A stretch of DNA of 64,000 nucleotides from Propionibacteriaceae bacterium (GTDB taxonomy: Bacteria; Actinomycetota; Actinomycetes; Propionibacteriales; Propionibacteriaceae): assembly GCA_031265875.1 (NCBI GenBank), contig JAISCA010000019.1, forward strand, positions 1 through 64,000. Direction: 5' to 3'. Made by a program: the position numbers and the translations under genes. The notes beneath the pieces are model-generated. The model was not told where the DNA came from and searched no databases. It worked only from the letters and a program-made list of their open reading frames with translations. Position 1 is the stretch's first letter. Each line of letters starts with the position of its first letter. Below are positions 12,840 through 28,687 of this stretch, piece after piece.

Positions 12840-13124
12840 ATGATGTACGGCGTGACTCTTCTGGTTCCGCTGCTGAGCGCCCCCATCATCGCTTTGACGA
12901 TCATTCTCATCATTTCGAGTTTGCTCTTGACAGCGGCCATCTTGATCCATAAGGGCCGCGGCGGCGGCATGTCGGATCTCTTCGGCGGCGGCATGTCGAC
13001 CTCTCTGGGCGGCTCGTCGGTGGCGGAGCGGAACCTGGATCGGGCCACGGTCATCGTCGGTTTGATTTGGGCGGCCTGTATCATCGCCCTGCTGTTGCTC
13101 TACCGCAGCAGTTTCAGCGTCTGA
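12840..13124 (+). CDS. secG: Preprotein translocase subunit SecG
   Basis: Two TM segments flanking GRGGGMSDLFGGGMSTSLGGSSVAERNLDR; RBS AGGAGGTG. Confidence 0.93.
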   Translation: MMYGVTLLVPLLSAPIIALTIILIISSLLLTAAILIHKGRGGGMSDLFGGGMSTSLGGSSVAERNLDRATVIVGLIWAACIIALLLLYRSSFSV

Positions 13125-13194
13125 GACCCTTCAGCCGATCGGACGGTCGGTTTTTGGCGATTCGTTGTCCATCAACAGATGAGGGAGGCCACTA

Positions 13195-13551
13195 GTGGCG
13201 GTTGGTAGTGCGATCCGAGGCAGTCGTGTCGGCGCCGGTCCGATGGGCGAGGCGGAGCGAGGTGATTCCGCGCCCCGGCTGTATGTGTCGTATTTCTGTT
13301 CCAACGGGCATGAGACCAGGCCGGCCTTCGCGGCCGACGCCACCGTGCCACCGGAGTGGGATTGTCCCCGTTGCGGTCTACCGGCCAACTTGGACGCCGA
13401 CAATCCGCCCCCACCGCCGCGTATTCTGCCTTACAAGACCCATCTGGCCTACGTCAAGGAGCGCCGCAGCGACACCGAAGCGGCTGAGATCCTGTCCGAC
13501 GCCATCGCCGATCTGCGCTCCCGGCGCGAGGCCGGCGAAGTCATTTACTGA
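13195..13551 (+). CDS. rbpA: RNA polymerase-binding protein RbpA
   Basis: YFCSNGHETRPAFAADATVPPEWDCPRCGLPA ... HLAYVKERRSDTEAAEIL; actinobacterial signature protein. Confidence 0.95.
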   Translation: MAVGSAIRGSRVGAGPMGEAERGDSAPRLYVSYFCSNGHETRPAFAADATVPPEWDCPRCGLPANLDADNPPPPPRILPYKTHLAYVKERRSDTEAAEILSDAIADLRSRREAGEVIY

Positions 13552-13590
13552 GGGCCGGGGTTCCAGGCTCAGTCCAAAGTCTTCGCCCCA

Positions 13591-14322
13591 CTAGAGGGTG
13601 CAGCGATGGAAGGGCAGTAGGGAAGCGGCGGCTTGGTCGAGGAACCACCAGGTCCGCTCTTGTCCAGCCAAGTTGGCGCTGGGCAGGTTGGAGGCTCCGG
13701 CCAGGCTGGCCGCCACCAGACCCGCCACTTCTTGACCGGCCGCCACCAACCAGATCTCGCGGGCGGCGTTGAGCCCGGCCAAGGACAGCGAGACCCGTTC
13801 CGGCGGCCCGTTGGGGGCGTCGGTCACACCGACCACCGGTTCGTTGGTCGGGTGCAGCCTTTGGCCGGGGAAGAGCCCGGCCACCTGGCCCAAGCGGCCC
13901 AGTTCCAGCAGGCAGATGTCGAGCCGGGTCTGACCTAAGTCTTGGGCGTACTGGTGGGCCGCCGCCTCCGGATCGGGATAGGCGTCGGCCGAGGGGATGG
14001 GGTGGACGATGGCGGGGTCGAGTTGGACGTTGCCGGCCAGCAGGGACAGCATGCGTAAGGCGTGACGCTGGGTCGAGTCGGTCGGCAGGAAGGCGTCGTC
14101 GGTCCACCACAGGGCCAGCCGGGTCGGATCCAGCGGCGAGTCCGGCATCAGTGCGATCGCCGCCGCCAAGACCCGGTAGGCCAAGGGGTCGCCGGACAGG
14201 CCGACCTGAGGTGTGTCCGAGGCGCCCTGGAGTTCGACCAAGCGCGCCACCAGTCGCTCGGCGGCAGCTTTGACCAAGTCGTCGCTGCCGTCGAAGCGAA
14301 GGGCGCGGGGCGGGGCGGGCAT
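13591..14322 (-). CDS. pgl: 6-phosphogluconolactonase
   Basis: LALWWTDDAFLPTDSTQRHALRM; LLELGRLGQVAGLFPG; DevB/NagB-like fold signatures. Confidence 0.85.
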   Translation of the reverse strand: MPAPPRALRFDGSDDLVKAAAERLVARLVELQGASDTPQVGLSGDPLAYRVLAAAIALMPDSPLDPTRLALWWTDDAFLPTDSTQRHALRMLSLLAGNVQLDPAIVHPIPSADAYPDPEAAAHQYAQDLGQTRLDICLLELGRLGQVAGLFPGQRLHPTNEPVVGVTDAPNGPPERVSLSLAGLNAAREIWLVAAGQEVAGLVAASLAGASNLPSANLAGQERTWWFLDQAAASLLPFHRCTL

Positions 14323-14349
14323 AGGCCGTTCTCCTAGGGCTGGCGGACA

Positions 14350-14407
14350 GATCGCTTAAGTTTAAGGCGGGCCTCTGGAACGGGCTAGACCCTAAATTTA
14401 AGCGATC
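14350..14407 (-). terminator. AT-containing inverted repeat between hppA copy 1 and pgl
   Basis: GATCGCTTAAGTTTAAGG ... CCCTAAATTTAAGCGATC, imperfect 18-bp stem downstream of the minus-strand pyrophosphatase gene. Confidence 0.55.
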
Positions 14408-14420
14408 GGCCGGCCGGTCC

Positions 14421-16961
<2,541 letters not shown>

Positions 16962-17231
16962 GATACTTCCTCGCTGGTTCCGGGTAACTGCGGGCGTGGC
17001 CGACCGAAAGCCGACCGACTCTAACCGTAGCCTCCTCCCAGATCAGCCAGAACGGGGGGGTGACCTTGAGCGATCAGACCCGGCTGTCTCAAATGCTGGC
17101 CAGCGGCGGGGCCGGACGGATCACGTCGAGGCTGGACCCGATTCCTCGAAGCGGGCACTACGCCAGCTCTCGTCCGCCATGTGAGACGACAGTGTCTCCG
17201 GCGGTCGAGCGGGTGGTGGCGGAAGTCAGGG

Positions 17232-19802
<2,571 letters not shown>

Positions 19803-19960
19803 GTTGTTGAGCCGGACCTGCCAATCCGGGCTATAAGAGTTGTCTCAGACATTAGCGGAAGATGCCCCGTAACTCCTAATTGGCTACGGCATTCACCAAG
19901 ATAACGACTTGACAACGAATCGCCGGACGAGGGTCGTTCCAGCCTTGCCGGCGGCGTCGA

Positions 19961-20716
19961 TTGGCCAAGTTGGACGGATTACGCAAGGATGGCGTTGTGA
20001 ATCTCGCCGTGCTCGACCAACCGGACTCAGTGTCGGGGCGGTTTTCACAGTCGGGGGAGGCTGACCAGCAGCCCTCGACTCGACGTCAGATCATGGCCCT
20101 GATCATGGAACAGGGCCATGCCACGGCCGCGCACTTGGCCGACCACCTGGGTCTGACCCAGGCGGCCGTTCGTCGCCACTTGGCCGCCTTGCAGGCCCAG
20201 GGGTTGGTCGGTGTGCGCCGCGCCGGGACGGCCGCCCAGCGGGGGCCGGGTCGCCCGGCCACCGTCTGGCAGCCGACCGAGCGAGGGCGTCAGCAGTTCG
20301 ACCACGCCTACGACGAGTTGGCCATCGAGGTCTTGGAGGATCTGCGCCGTCTGGGCGGTCAGCAAGCCGTACGTGATTTCGCCCAGCGCAAGTTCGACGC
20401 CGTGACAGCTGGCTGCGGCGAGCTGGGGGCGTCCCACCCGGAGCTGAGCCAGGCTCAGATCCTGTCCGAGGTGCTGCGCCGTCTCGGTTTCATGGCCGAT
20501 CTGGCCCCCATCACCTCCGGGCAGCAACTGCGCCAGCACCACTGCCCCTATTCGGCGGTGGCGGCCCGTTTCCCTGAGTTCTGCCAAGCCGAGACGGCGG
20601 CCTTCTCCCGTCTGCTCGACTCCCATGTCCAACGCTTGGCCACCATCGCCCACGGCGATGGCATCTGCACCACCCATATACCGCGCCCGGTCGCGGGCGG
20701 CGAGGAGGAAATGTGA
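19961..20716 (+). CDS. sufR: SufR-like ArsR/winged-helix transcriptional regulator of the SUF operon
   Basis: [48 protein letters not shown]-terminal Cys-containing region; immediately upstream of sufB. Confidence 0.85.
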   Translation: MAKLDGLRKDGVVNLAVLDQPDSVSGRFSQSGEADQQPSTRRQIMALIMEQGHATAAHLADHLGLTQAAVRRHLAALQAQGLVGVRRAGTAAQRGPGRPATVWQPTERGRQQFDHAYDELAIEVLEDLRRLGGQQAVRDFAQRKFDAVTAGCGELGASHPELSQAQILSEVLRRLGFMADLAPITSGQQLRQHHCPYSAVAARFPEFCQAETAAFSRLLDSHVQRLATIAHGDGICTTHIPRPVAGGEEEM

Positions 20717-22152
20717 CGACGCCACCAGCGGCGCCCGGCCTGGGGGCGACCCAGGACGAGCATCTGGCCGCTTTGGGGAAGTACCGCTTCGGCTGGCACG
20801 ACTCCGACACGGCCGGGGCCAGCGCCCGGCGCGGTTTGGACGAGGCGGTGGTGCGTGACATCTCGGCCCGCAAGGGCGAGCCGGAGTGGATGCTGACCCG
20901 GCGGCTGAAGGCCTTGGAACTGTTCTGGCGCAAGCCCATGCCGACCTGGGGGGCCGATCTGTCGGGCATCGACTTCGACACCATCAAGTACTTCGTCAAG
21001 TCGACCGAGCGCCAGGCCACCAGCTGGGAGGACCTGCCGGAGGACATCCGGGTGACCTACGACCGCTTGGGCATCCCCGACGCCGAGAAGAAGCGCCTGG
21101 TGGCCGGGGTGGCGGCCCAGTACGAGTCCGAGGTGGTCTACCACAAGATCAATCAGGAGCTGGAGCGCCAAGGGGTCGTCTTCCTCGACACCGACACCGG
21201 CCTGAAGGAATACCCAGAGCTGTTCGAGGAGTTCTTCGGTTCGGTGGTGCCGGCCGGTGACAATAAGTTCTCCGCCCTCAACACCGCCGTCTGGTCCGGC
21301 GGATCTTTCATCTACGTGCCCAAGGGCGTCCAGGTGGCGATCCCGCTGCAAGCTTATTTCCGTATCAACACCGAGAACATGGGCCAGTTCGAGCGCACCT
21401 TGATGATCATCGACGAAGGCGCCCAGGTCCATTACGTCGAGGGCTGCACCGCTCCCATCTACAAGTCCGACTCCCTCCACGCCGCCGTGGTCGAGATCAT
21501 CCTGCGGCCTGGGGCCAGGGCCCGGTACACCACCATCCAGAACTGGTCGGACAACGTCTACAACCTGGTGACCAAACGCGCCACCTGCGCCGAGGGCGCC
21601 ACCATGGAGTGGATCGACGGCAATATCGGCTCCAAGGCGACCATGAAGTACCCAGCCGTCTGGTTGCTCGGGCCGAGGGCCAAGGGCGAGACGCTGTCGA
21701 TCGCCTTCGCCGGGCCGGGCCAGCATCAAGACACCGGCTCCAAGATGGTCCACGCCGCTCCCCACACCTCCTCCACCATCGTCTCCAAATCGGTCGCCCG
21801 GGGCGGTGGCCGGGCCTCCTACCGAGGCTTGGTCCACGTCACCCCCGGCTCCCACCACTCCGCCAGTTCGGTCCGTTGCGACGCCCTGCTGGTCGACACC
21901 GTCTCGCGCTCCGACACCTACCCCTACGTCGACGTGCGGGAAGAGGACGTCTCGATGGCGCACGAGGCGACCGTCTCCAAAGTCAGCGAGGACCAGCTCT
22001 TCTATCTCATGAGCCGGGGTTTGACGGAGGAGGCCGCGATGGCCATGATCGTGCGCGGCTTCGTCGAGCCGATCGCGCGCGAGTTGCCGATGGAATACGC
22101 CTTGGAACTCAACCGCTTGATCGAATTGCAAATGGAAGGCGCGGTCGGCTAG
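20713..22152 (+). CDS. sufB: Fe-S cluster assembly protein SufB
   Basis: [54 protein letters not shown]. Confidence 0.98.
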   Translation: MTTPPAAPGLGATQDEHLAALGKYRFGWHDSDTAGASARRGLDEAVVRDISARKGEPEWMLTRRLKALELFWRKPMPTWGADLSGIDFDTIKYFVKSTERQATSWEDLPEDIRVTYDRLGIPDAEKKRLVAGVAAQYESEVVYHKINQELERQGVVFLDTDTGLKEYPELFEEFFGSVVPAGDNKFSALNTAVWSGGSFIYVPKGVQVAIPLQAYFRINTENMGQFERTLMIIDEGAQVHYVEGCTAPIYKSDSLHAAVVEIILRPGARARYTTIQNWSDNVYNLVTKRATCAEGATMEWIDGNIGSKATMKYPAVWLLGPRAKGETLSIAFAGPGQHQDTGSKMVHAAPHTSSTIVSKSVARGGGRASYRGLVHVTPGSHHSASSVRCDALLVDTVSRSDTYPYVDVREEDVSMAHEATVSKVSEDQLFYLMSRGLTEEAAMAMIVRGFVEPIARELPMEYALELNRLIELQMEGAVG

Positions 22153-23310
22153 ATGGAAGAAGGGAGCTCCCCAGTGACCGTGGGACCGGTCGAGACCCAT
22201 ACTGTCAGCCATCTCCACCCGCCGGGCTCGTTCGCCTTGGACGACCACCCCGAGCCCAGTGGTCGGGAGGAGATCTGGCGCTTCACGCCTTTGCGTTTGA
22301 TCCAGCCGATCTTCCAGGACCAGTCCCCGGCCCCGGTCGAGCTCACCCTGGCCGGGGATCAGGCGGGCTGGGCCGAACCCCTGGCCCTAGGCCAGGGCGT
22401 CCGGGGCCAGATTTTGACACCGGTCGACCGAGTGGCCGCCCTGGCCAGCGCCCGGGTGGCCCAGGCCAGTCACCTAGTGCTGCCGGCCGGCCTGAAGCTG
22501 GACCAGCCGATCCGGTTGGATCTCACGGTCGCGGCCAGCTCGGGCTTGGCCGCCAACCATTTGGTGATCGAAGCCGAAGCCGGCTCGCGCGCCACCGTCT
22601 TGCTGCGCCACGGCGGCCGGGGGGTCTACCTGGGCAACGTCGAGATCAGGGTCGGGCCCCAGGCCGAATTGACCGTGGTCTCGATCCAGGACTGGGACCC
22701 CGGAGCTTCCCATCTGGGCCAGCACGAGGCCCAGGTCGCGCCCGGGGCCAGTTACCGACACATCGCCGTCTCCTTGGGCGGCGACCTGATCCGGCTCCAA
22801 AACAACGTCTCCTACAGTGGTGCGGGTGGGTCGGCCGAGCTGTACGGGGTCTACTTCTGCGACGCCGGCCAGCACATCGAGCACCGTCTGTTCGTCGACC
22901 ACAACCATCCCAAGGGCAAATCCCTGGCTGACTATCGCGGCGCCTTGCAGGGGCGAGGGGCGCGTTCGGTCTGGGTCGGCGACGTCCTGATCCGGGCCCG
23001 GGCTCAGGGCATCGAGACCTATGAGTCGAACAAGAACTTGGTCTTGTCCGAGGGCTGCCGGGCCGATTCGGTGCCCAACCTGGAGATCGAGACCGGCGAC
23101 ATCGTGGGGGCCGGTCACTCGGCCTCGACCGGCCGTTTCGACGATGAGCAACTGTTCTATCTGCGCTCGCGCGGCCTCGATCCCAAGGAGGCCCGCCGCT
23201 TGGTCGTGCGTGGCTTCTTCGCTCAGTTGATCGCCCGCGTCGGCGTGCCCGACGTGGAACAGGCCTTGATGGCTAAGATCGACCGCGAATTGGCCGCCGG
23301 CTCCGCTTAG
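22153..23310 (+). CDS. sufD: Fe-S cluster assembly protein SufD
   Basis: GVYFCDAGQHIEHRLFVDHNHPKGKSLADYRGALQGRGARSVWVGDVLIRARAQGIETYESNKNLVLSEGC. Confidence 0.96.
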   Translation: MEEGSSPVTVGPVETHTVSHLHPPGSFALDDHPEPSGREEIWRFTPLRLIQPIFQDQSPAPVELTLAGDQAGWAEPLALGQGVRGQILTPVDRVAALASARVAQASHLVLPAGLKLDQPIRLDLTVAASSGLAANHLVIEAEAGSRATVLLRHGGRGVYLGNVEIRVGPQAELTVVSIQDWDPGASHLGQHEAQVAPGASYRHIAVSLGGDLIRLQNNVSYSGAGGSAELYGVYFCDAGQHIEHRLFVDHNHPKGKSLADYRGALQGRGARSVWVGDVLIRARAQGIETYESNKNLVLSEGCRADSVPNLEIETGDIVGAGHSASTGRFDDEQLFYLRSRGLDPKEARRLVVRGFFAQLIARVGVPDVEQALMAKIDRELAAGSA

Positions 23311-23332
23311 ACCCCCACCACGCTGAAGGAGA

Positions 23333-24112
23333 TTGTTCATGACAGACCAGCCAAGCGGCTTGGAGATCACCGATCTGCACGTCTCGGTGGAGACCGAGCA
23401 GGGCCCCAAGGCCATCCTCAAAGGGGTCGACCTAGTGCTCAAACCGGGTCAGATCCACGCCATCATGGGTCCCAACGGCTCCGGCAAGTCGACCCTGGCT
23501 TATTCCTTGGCCGGCCATCCCAAGTACAAGATCACCTCCGGCTCGGTCCGGTTGGACGGCCTCGAGTTGACCGACTTGAGCGTCGAGCGCCGGGCCCAAG
23601 CCGGGCTCTTCTTGGCCATGCAATACCCCGTCGAGGTGCCCGGGGTGTCGGTGTCCAATTTCCTGCGCACCGCTCGGACCGCCCTGAGCGGGCAGGCCCC
23701 GCCCCTGCGCGGCTGGGTCAAGCAGGTCGATCAGGCTCTGGGCCGGATGCAATTGGACGGCGAGTTCTCCGGCCGTTCGGTCAACGAGGGCTTCTCCGGG
23801 GGAGAGAAGAAGCGGCACGAGATCGTCCAGCTCGACCTCCTCAACCCCAAGTACGCCATCTTGGACGAGACCGACTCCGGCCTCGACATCGACGCCCTCA
23901 GGGTCGTCTCCGAGGGGGTCAACAGGTACGCCGCCCAGGGCGACCGGGGCGTCCTGCTGATCACCCATTACACCCGTATCCTGCGCCACATCAAGCCTGA
24001 TTTCGTGCATGTCTTCGTGGACGGCCGGATCGCCCAGGAGGGTGGCCCCGACCTGGCCGAGGAGCTGGAGAAGTCGGGTTACGAGAAGTACCTGCGAGCG
24101 GTGACGCCGTGA
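23333..24112 (+). CDS. sufC: Fe-S cluster assembly ATPase SufC
   Basis: GPNGSGKSTLAYSLAGHPKYKITSGSVRLDG; FSGGEKKRHEIVQL; LDETDSGLDIDALRVVSEGVN. Confidence 0.97.
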   Translation: MFMTDQPSGLEITDLHVSVETEQGPKAILKGVDLVLKPGQIHAIMGPNGSGKSTLAYSLAGHPKYKITSGSVRLDGLELTDLSVERRAQAGLFLAMQYPVEVPGVSVSNFLRTARTALSGQAPPLRGWVKQVDQALGRMQLDGEFSGRSVNEGFSGGEKKRHEIVQLDLLNPKYAILDETDSGLDIDALRVVSEGVNRYAAQGDRGVLLITHYTRILRHIKPDFVHVFVDGRIAQEGGPDLAEELEKSGYEKYLRAVTP

Positions 24113-25362
24113 CCGGTGACCGCTTCGAGGTCGAGCGGGTCAGACGAGATTTCCCCATCCTGCGGCGCCGCATCGGCTCAGCCGAATTGGTCTATCTGGA
24201 CTCGGCCAACACGGCCCAGAAGCCGGAGGCCGTCATCCGAGCCATGGCCGAGCACTACCGCTGCCACAACGCCAACGTGGCCCGGGCCATGCACACCCTG
24301 GGAGCTGAGGCGACGGCCGCCTTCGAAGGGGCCCGGCAGAAAGTGGCCGCTTTCATCGGAGCCAGGCCCGAGGAGGTGGTCTTCACCAAGAACGCCTCCG
24401 AGGCTCTCAACCTGGCCGCGCACAGCTTGGGCGCCACTCTCGCCCCCGGCGACGAGGTCGTCATCTCGGTGGCCGAGCACCACTCCAACATCGTGCCCTG
24501 GCAGTTGGCCTGCCAGCGCAGCGGCGCGCGTCTGCGTTGGTTCGATCTGACCGAGCAGGGCCGGCTCGACCTGGACCAGGCGGCGGCGGAGCGGTTGATC
24601 AATCCGCGCACCAAGATCGTGGCCGTGACCTGGGTCTCGAATGTGACCGGCGCGGTCAGCCCCCTGACCGAGATCGCGGCCCAGGCCCGCGCGGTCGGGG
24701 CCAAGCTGGTGCTGGACGGCTCCCAAGGCGTGCCCCACCGGCCCTGCGACGTGACCGCTTTGGGGGCCGACCTGATGGCCTTCACCGGGCACAAGTTGGC
24801 CGGCCCGACCGGGATCGGCGCGCTGTGGGGCCGCTACGACCTGCTGGAGGCCATGCCTCCCTTCTTGGGCGGCGGCGAGATGATCGAGATCGTGCGCATG
24901 GAGGGGTCGACCTACGCCCGGCCGCCGCACCGTTTCGAGGCCGGCACGCCGCCCATCGCTCAGGCGGTCGGCTTGGGCGCGGCGATCGACTATTTGACTG
25001 GCTGGGGCATGGACGCCATCGCCAGTCACGAGGCCGACCTGACGGCCTACGCCTTGGCCCGGTTGGCCGAATTACCCGAGGTCCGTCTGATCGGGCCGGC
25101 CGACCCGACCGATCGGGGCGGGGCCATCGCTTTCACTTTGGCCGATCTGCATCCGCACGACGTCATGCAGGTGCTGGACTCCTACGGCGTGGCCGTGCGG
25201 GGCGGCCATCACTGCGCTCGGCCTTTGCACCAGCGTTTCCAGGTGACGGCTTCGGTCAGGGTGTCGAGCTATCTCTACACCACCCGCTCGGAGATCGACC
25301 GTTTGATCGAGGCCTTGATCGCCACTCTAGAATTCTTCCGGGTCCGACCGGGCCGGAAGTGA
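24109..25362 (+). CDS. sufS: Cysteine desulfurase SufS
   Basis: YLDSANTAQKPEAVIRAM; AEHHSNIVPWQ; FTGHKLAGPTGIGALWG; VRGGHHCARPLHQ. Confidence 0.97.
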   Translation: MTGDRFEVERVRRDFPILRRRIGSAELVYLDSANTAQKPEAVIRAMAEHYRCHNANVARAMHTLGAEATAAFEGARQKVAAFIGARPEEVVFTKNASEALNLAAHSLGATLAPGDEVVISVAEHHSNIVPWQLACQRSGARLRWFDLTEQGRLDLDQAAAERLINPRTKIVAVTWVSNVTGAVSPLTEIAAQARAVGAKLVLDGSQGVPHRPCDVTALGADLMAFTGHKLAGPTGIGALWGRYDLLEAMPPFLGGGEMIEIVRMEGSTYARPPHRFEAGTPPIAQAVGLGAAIDYLTGWGMDAIASHEADLTAYALARLAELPEVRLIGPADPTDRGGAIAFTLADLHPHDVMQVLDSYGVAVRGGHHCARPLHQRFQVTASVRVSSYLYTTRSEIDRLIEALIATLEFFRVRPGRK

Positions 25363-25372
25363 GGTCCCCTCA

Positions 25373-25828
25373 GTGGATTTGGAGTCGCTCTACCAGGAGA
25401 TCATCCTGGACCACTACCGGGCCAAGCGTCACGCGGGATTGCGTCAGCCGTACGACGTCGAAGTCACCCATGTCAATCCGTCCTGCGGCGACGAGTTGGT
25501 CTTGCGCCTGGCTCTAGCCGGCGACCGGGTGGCCGATCTGTCCTATCAGGCCGAGGGTTGCTCCATCTCGCAAGCCTCGACCTCGGTCATGTCCGACCTG
25601 GTGATCGGGCGCCGGTTGGACGAGGCCGTCGGCTTGCACGACGGCTTCCAAGCCATGTTGGAAGGACAAGGCCGGGTCGAATTGGACGAAGCGGTCTACG
25701 GTGACGCCGTGGCCTTCCACGGCGTGGCCCAATTCCCAGCCCGAGTCAAGTGCGCCATGTTGGGCTGGGCCGCCTTCCGTGACGCCGCCTGGCGCTGCCA
25801 CCCGAGCGCAGGAGAGAGCGATGACTGA
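25373..25828 (+). CDS. sufU: SUF system NifU-family scaffold SufU
   Basis: LYQEIILDHYRAKRHAGLRQPYDVEVTHVNPSCGDELVLRL; YQAEGCSISQASTSVM; RVKCAMLGWAA. Confidence 0.95.
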   Translation: MDLESLYQEIILDHYRAKRHAGLRQPYDVEVTHVNPSCGDELVLRLALAGDRVADLSYQAEGCSISQASTSVMSDLVIGRRLDEAVGLHDGFQAMLEGQGRVELDEAVYGDAVAFHGVAQFPARVKCAMLGWAAFRDAAWRCHPSAGESDD

Positions 25829-26207
25829 GACCCCGTCCCCCGAGCGGCCCGCCCGACCCTCCGACCGCGTCAAGGACGACTTGCCTGATTTGTCCAAGGT
25901 CGGCCTGGACGATTTGATCGACGCCCTCAAGGACGTGGTCGACCCCGAGCTGGGGGTCAACATCGTCGATCTCGGCCTGGTCTACGGCGTCGAGCGCGAC
26001 GACGACAGCGGCGCGGTCACCATCGACATGACTTTGACCTCGCCGATGTGTCCGTTGACCGATCAATTGGAGTACGACGTCCACCTGGTCCTAGGCGAGT
26101 TGGCCTCGGCCGTCACCATCAACTGGGTCTGGCTGCCGCCTTGGACGCTGGACAACATCACCGAGGATGGGCGTGAGCAGTTGCGCGCCATCGGTTACTC
26201 CTTGTGA
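25821..26207 (+). CDS. sufT: Metal-sulfur cluster biosynthetic protein (DUF59/SufT-like)
   Basis: LIDALKDVVDPELGVNIVDLGLVYGV ... MTLTSPMCPLTDQL; start ATG 25821 overlapping sufU. Confidence 0.88.
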   Translation: MTETPSPERPARPSDRVKDDLPDLSKVGLDDLIDALKDVVDPELGVNIVDLGLVYGVERDDDSGAVTIDMTLTSPMCPLTDQLEYDVHLVLGELASAVTINWVWLPPWTLDNITEDGREQLRAIGYSL

Positions 26208-27808
26208 GCCTGACCGCCCACCAAGTTGAGATCCGGGCCGGCGCCCAGCTCTTGCTGCAGCCAGTCAGTTTCACCGTTCAGGCCAACGACAAGATCGGCC
26301 TGGTGGGTCGTAACGGGGCCGGCAAGACCACCTTGATGCGGGTGCTGGCCGGTCAGGGGTTGGCCGCCGCCGGGTCCATCGCCCGGACCGGGTCGATCGG
26401 CTACCTGCCCCAGGACCCGCGTACCGGCGACCTGGGGCAGACGGCCCGGCGCCGGATTCTGTCGGCCCGGGGGCTGGACGTCATCTTCGAGCGCCTCGAA
26501 CGCCATTCCCGGGCCATGGCGGAGGCCGGGCCGGCCGACCAGCGCGAGCGAGCCATGGCCTCTTACGGACGGGCCGAGACCGAGCTGCTGGCGGCCGGCG
26601 GCTATGCCGCCGAAGCCGAAGCCGTCCGCATCGCGGCCAATCTGGGTCTGCCCGATCGGGTCATGGCGCAGTCCTTGGGCACCCTGTCGGGCGGTCAGCG
26701 GCGCCGGGTCGAGTTGGCCCGGATTCTGTTCAGCGGGGCCGACCTGATGCTGTTGGACGAGCCCACCAACCACCTCGACGCCGACTCCGTGGTTTGGCTG
26801 CGCGGCTTCCTGCAGTCCTTCGCCGGCGGTCTGATGGTGATCTCGCACGACTCCGGCTTGCTCGATCAGACCGTCACCAAGGTCTTCCACCTCGACGCCA
26901 ACCGTCAGACCCTGGACCAGTACGCCATGGGCTGGACCAAGTACCTGGCCCAGCGGGAGACCGATGAGAAGCGGCGCAAGCGGGAACGGGCGGCGGCCGA
27001 GCGCAAGGCCTCCCAATTGATGGCCCAGGCCGACAAGATGCGGGCCAAGGCGACCAAGGCGGTGGCGGCTCAGAACATGGCCCGGCGGGCCGAGCGCCTG
27101 TTGCGGGGCCTGGAAGCCGAACGGGTCCAAGACCGGGTGGCCAAGATCGCCCTGCCGACGCCGGCCCCGGTCGGCAAGACGCCGCTGTCGGGGGTCGGCC
27201 TGAGCAAGTCCTATGGTTCGCTGGAGGTCTTCACGGCCGTCGATCTGGTGATCGACCGGGGTTCCCGGGTGGTGGTGCTGGGCCTGAACGGAGCCGGCAA
27301 GACGACCCTGTTGCGTTTGCTGGCCCAGGTGGAGGAGCCCGACACCGGCCAGGTCGTCGTCGGACACAACCTCAAACTGGGCTACTACGCCCAAGAGCAC
27401 GAGACCTTGGACGTGGCGGCCAGCGTGCTGGAGAACATGATGACCGCCTCCAACGACCTCAGCGAGGCTCAGGCCCGCCAGGTCTTGGGCTCCTTCCTCT
27501 TCAGCGGCGATGACGTGGACAAACCGGCCCGGGTGCTGTCCGGGGGTGAGAAGACCCGCTTGGCCTTGGCCCGGCTGGTCGTCTCGGCCGCCAACGTCTT
27601 GCTCCTGGACGAGCCCACCAACAACCTCGATCCGGCCTCTCGGGGCGAGGTCCTAGCCGCCATCGGCGCCTACCAGGGAGCCATCGTCCTAGTCACCCAC
27701 GACGAGGGCGCGGTCGCGGCGCTCCGGCCGGAACGGGTCGTGATCCTGCCGGACGGGACCGAGGATCTGTGGAATCCTGACTACGCTGACTTGATCGCCC
27801 TGGCCTGA
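26204..27808 (+). CDS. ABC-F family ATP-binding protein (soluble, two ABC domains)
   Basis: GRNGAGKTTLMRVL, LSGGQRRRVELARIL, GLNGAGKTTLLRLL, LSGGEKTRLALARLV; no TM domain. Confidence 0.92.
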   Translation: MSLTAHQVEIRAGAQLLLQPVSFTVQANDKIGLVGRNGAGKTTLMRVLAGQGLAAAGSIARTGSIGYLPQDPRTGDLGQTARRRILSARGLDVIFERLERHSRAMAEAGPADQRERAMASYGRAETELLAAGGYAAEAEAVRIAANLGLPDRVMAQSLGTLSGGQRRRVELARILFSGADLMLLDEPTNHLDADSVVWLRGFLQSFAGGLMVISHDSGLLDQTVTKVFHLDANRQTLDQYAMGWTKYLAQRETDEKRRKRERAAAERKASQLMAQADKMRAKATKAVAAQNMARRAERLLRGLEAERVQDRVAKIALPTPAPVGKTPLSGVGLSKSYGSLEVFTAVDLVIDRGSRVVVLGLNGAGKTTLLRLLAQVEEPDTGQVVVGHNLKLGYYAQEHETLDVAASVLENMMTASNDLSEAQARQVLGSFLFSGDDVDKPARVLSGGEKTRLALARLVVSAANVLLLDEPTNNLDPASRGEVLAAIGAYQGAIVLVTHDEGAVAALRPERVVILPDGTEDLWNPDYADLIALA

Positions 27809-27929
27809 GCCGACGGGTGGACCGGCGCTGGGGCCGGCCCGGCCGAGTGACTGGTCCGGCCGACCGGTCGGGCGGTGGAGCGGTGGAAGGGCCGGACGGA
27901 CCGGCCGCGACGACGGAGAGGGGCGCCCG

Positions 27930-28376
27930 ATGCGGCGGCTATGCGCAGCGGCTTTGACCAGTCTGATCCTGCTGGCGGGTTGTTCGAGCGAGCCGCCGGC
28001 CGATCCGTCGACTTGGCCCGGCAACCAGGCCAGCCAGCGGCTGGCCGGCGCCGTCCTGCCCAGCCGGGTGGCTGGTTTCAGCGCCCTCGGCCCCACTCCC
28101 GCCCCCGGCCTATTGAGCGTCACCTACACCCGTGACACCGCGCCCTTCGATCTGGTGGTGGTGACCTTGACCGGCTCGAGCGATCAGAGAGACACCGGGT
28201 TGGGCGACTCGGCTTGGTACGGGGTCAGCCGCTGTGGCTGGCTGGATCGCTCGGCCCACCAAGCGGCTTGCGTCAGCGCCCTGCTGGACGGTCTGATGAC
28301 GTCGGTGGGGGCGGGGGAAATCGACCCGCCGGAGCTGGCCGGCCTAGCCAACGCCATCCTCAGTTCTTTCGCCTAA
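27930..28376 (+). CDS. Small hypothetical lipoprotein
   Basis: MRRLCAAALTSLILLAGCSSEPPAD: signal peptide plus lipobox LAGC. Confidence 0.7.
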   Translation: MRRLCAAALTSLILLAGCSSEPPADPSTWPGNQASQRLAGAVLPSRVAGFSALGPTPAPGLLSVTYTRDTAPFDLVVVTLTGSSDQRDTGLGDSAWYGVSRCGWLDRSAHQAACVSALLDGLMTSVGAGEIDPPELAGLANAILSSFA

Positions 28377-28439
28377 GCCATTCGGGTCCGGGTCGAGGTC
28401 GTAGCCGCTCGCTCGCCCAGGCCCGCCAGGCGATCGAGC

Positions 28440-28478
28440 ACTTACAACTCTTATTTTGGCGTGTCGGGAGTCGTAAGT
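28440..28478. repeat. Imperfect hairpin ACTTACAACTC ... GAGTCGTAAGT with AT-rich loop
   Basis: Arms 28440-28450 and 28468-28478, 10/11 complementary. Confidence 0.6.
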
Positions 28479-28687
28479 CTCCTCTCGGCGTCGGGGGTGG
28501 GCGCGACCGGGAGGTTACGGACGCCGCTCAGCCGCGCCCAGGAAGCGACCGTCTAGTCGGTAAGGTGAGGGCCGTGCCAGAGGATGGTTTAGATGAGCCT
28601 TGTGGTCCAGTTGATGCGACCGCGACCGCGACAGGGCCTGAGACGGCGACCGAGGCCGTGCTGGGGACGGTGACTGAGGCCGGTCCC

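Noticed and set aside
28377-28687. Possible cobalamin riboswitch upstream of cobS
   Set aside because: No B12-box-like sequence recognised; only the short hairpin at 28440-28478 is visible.
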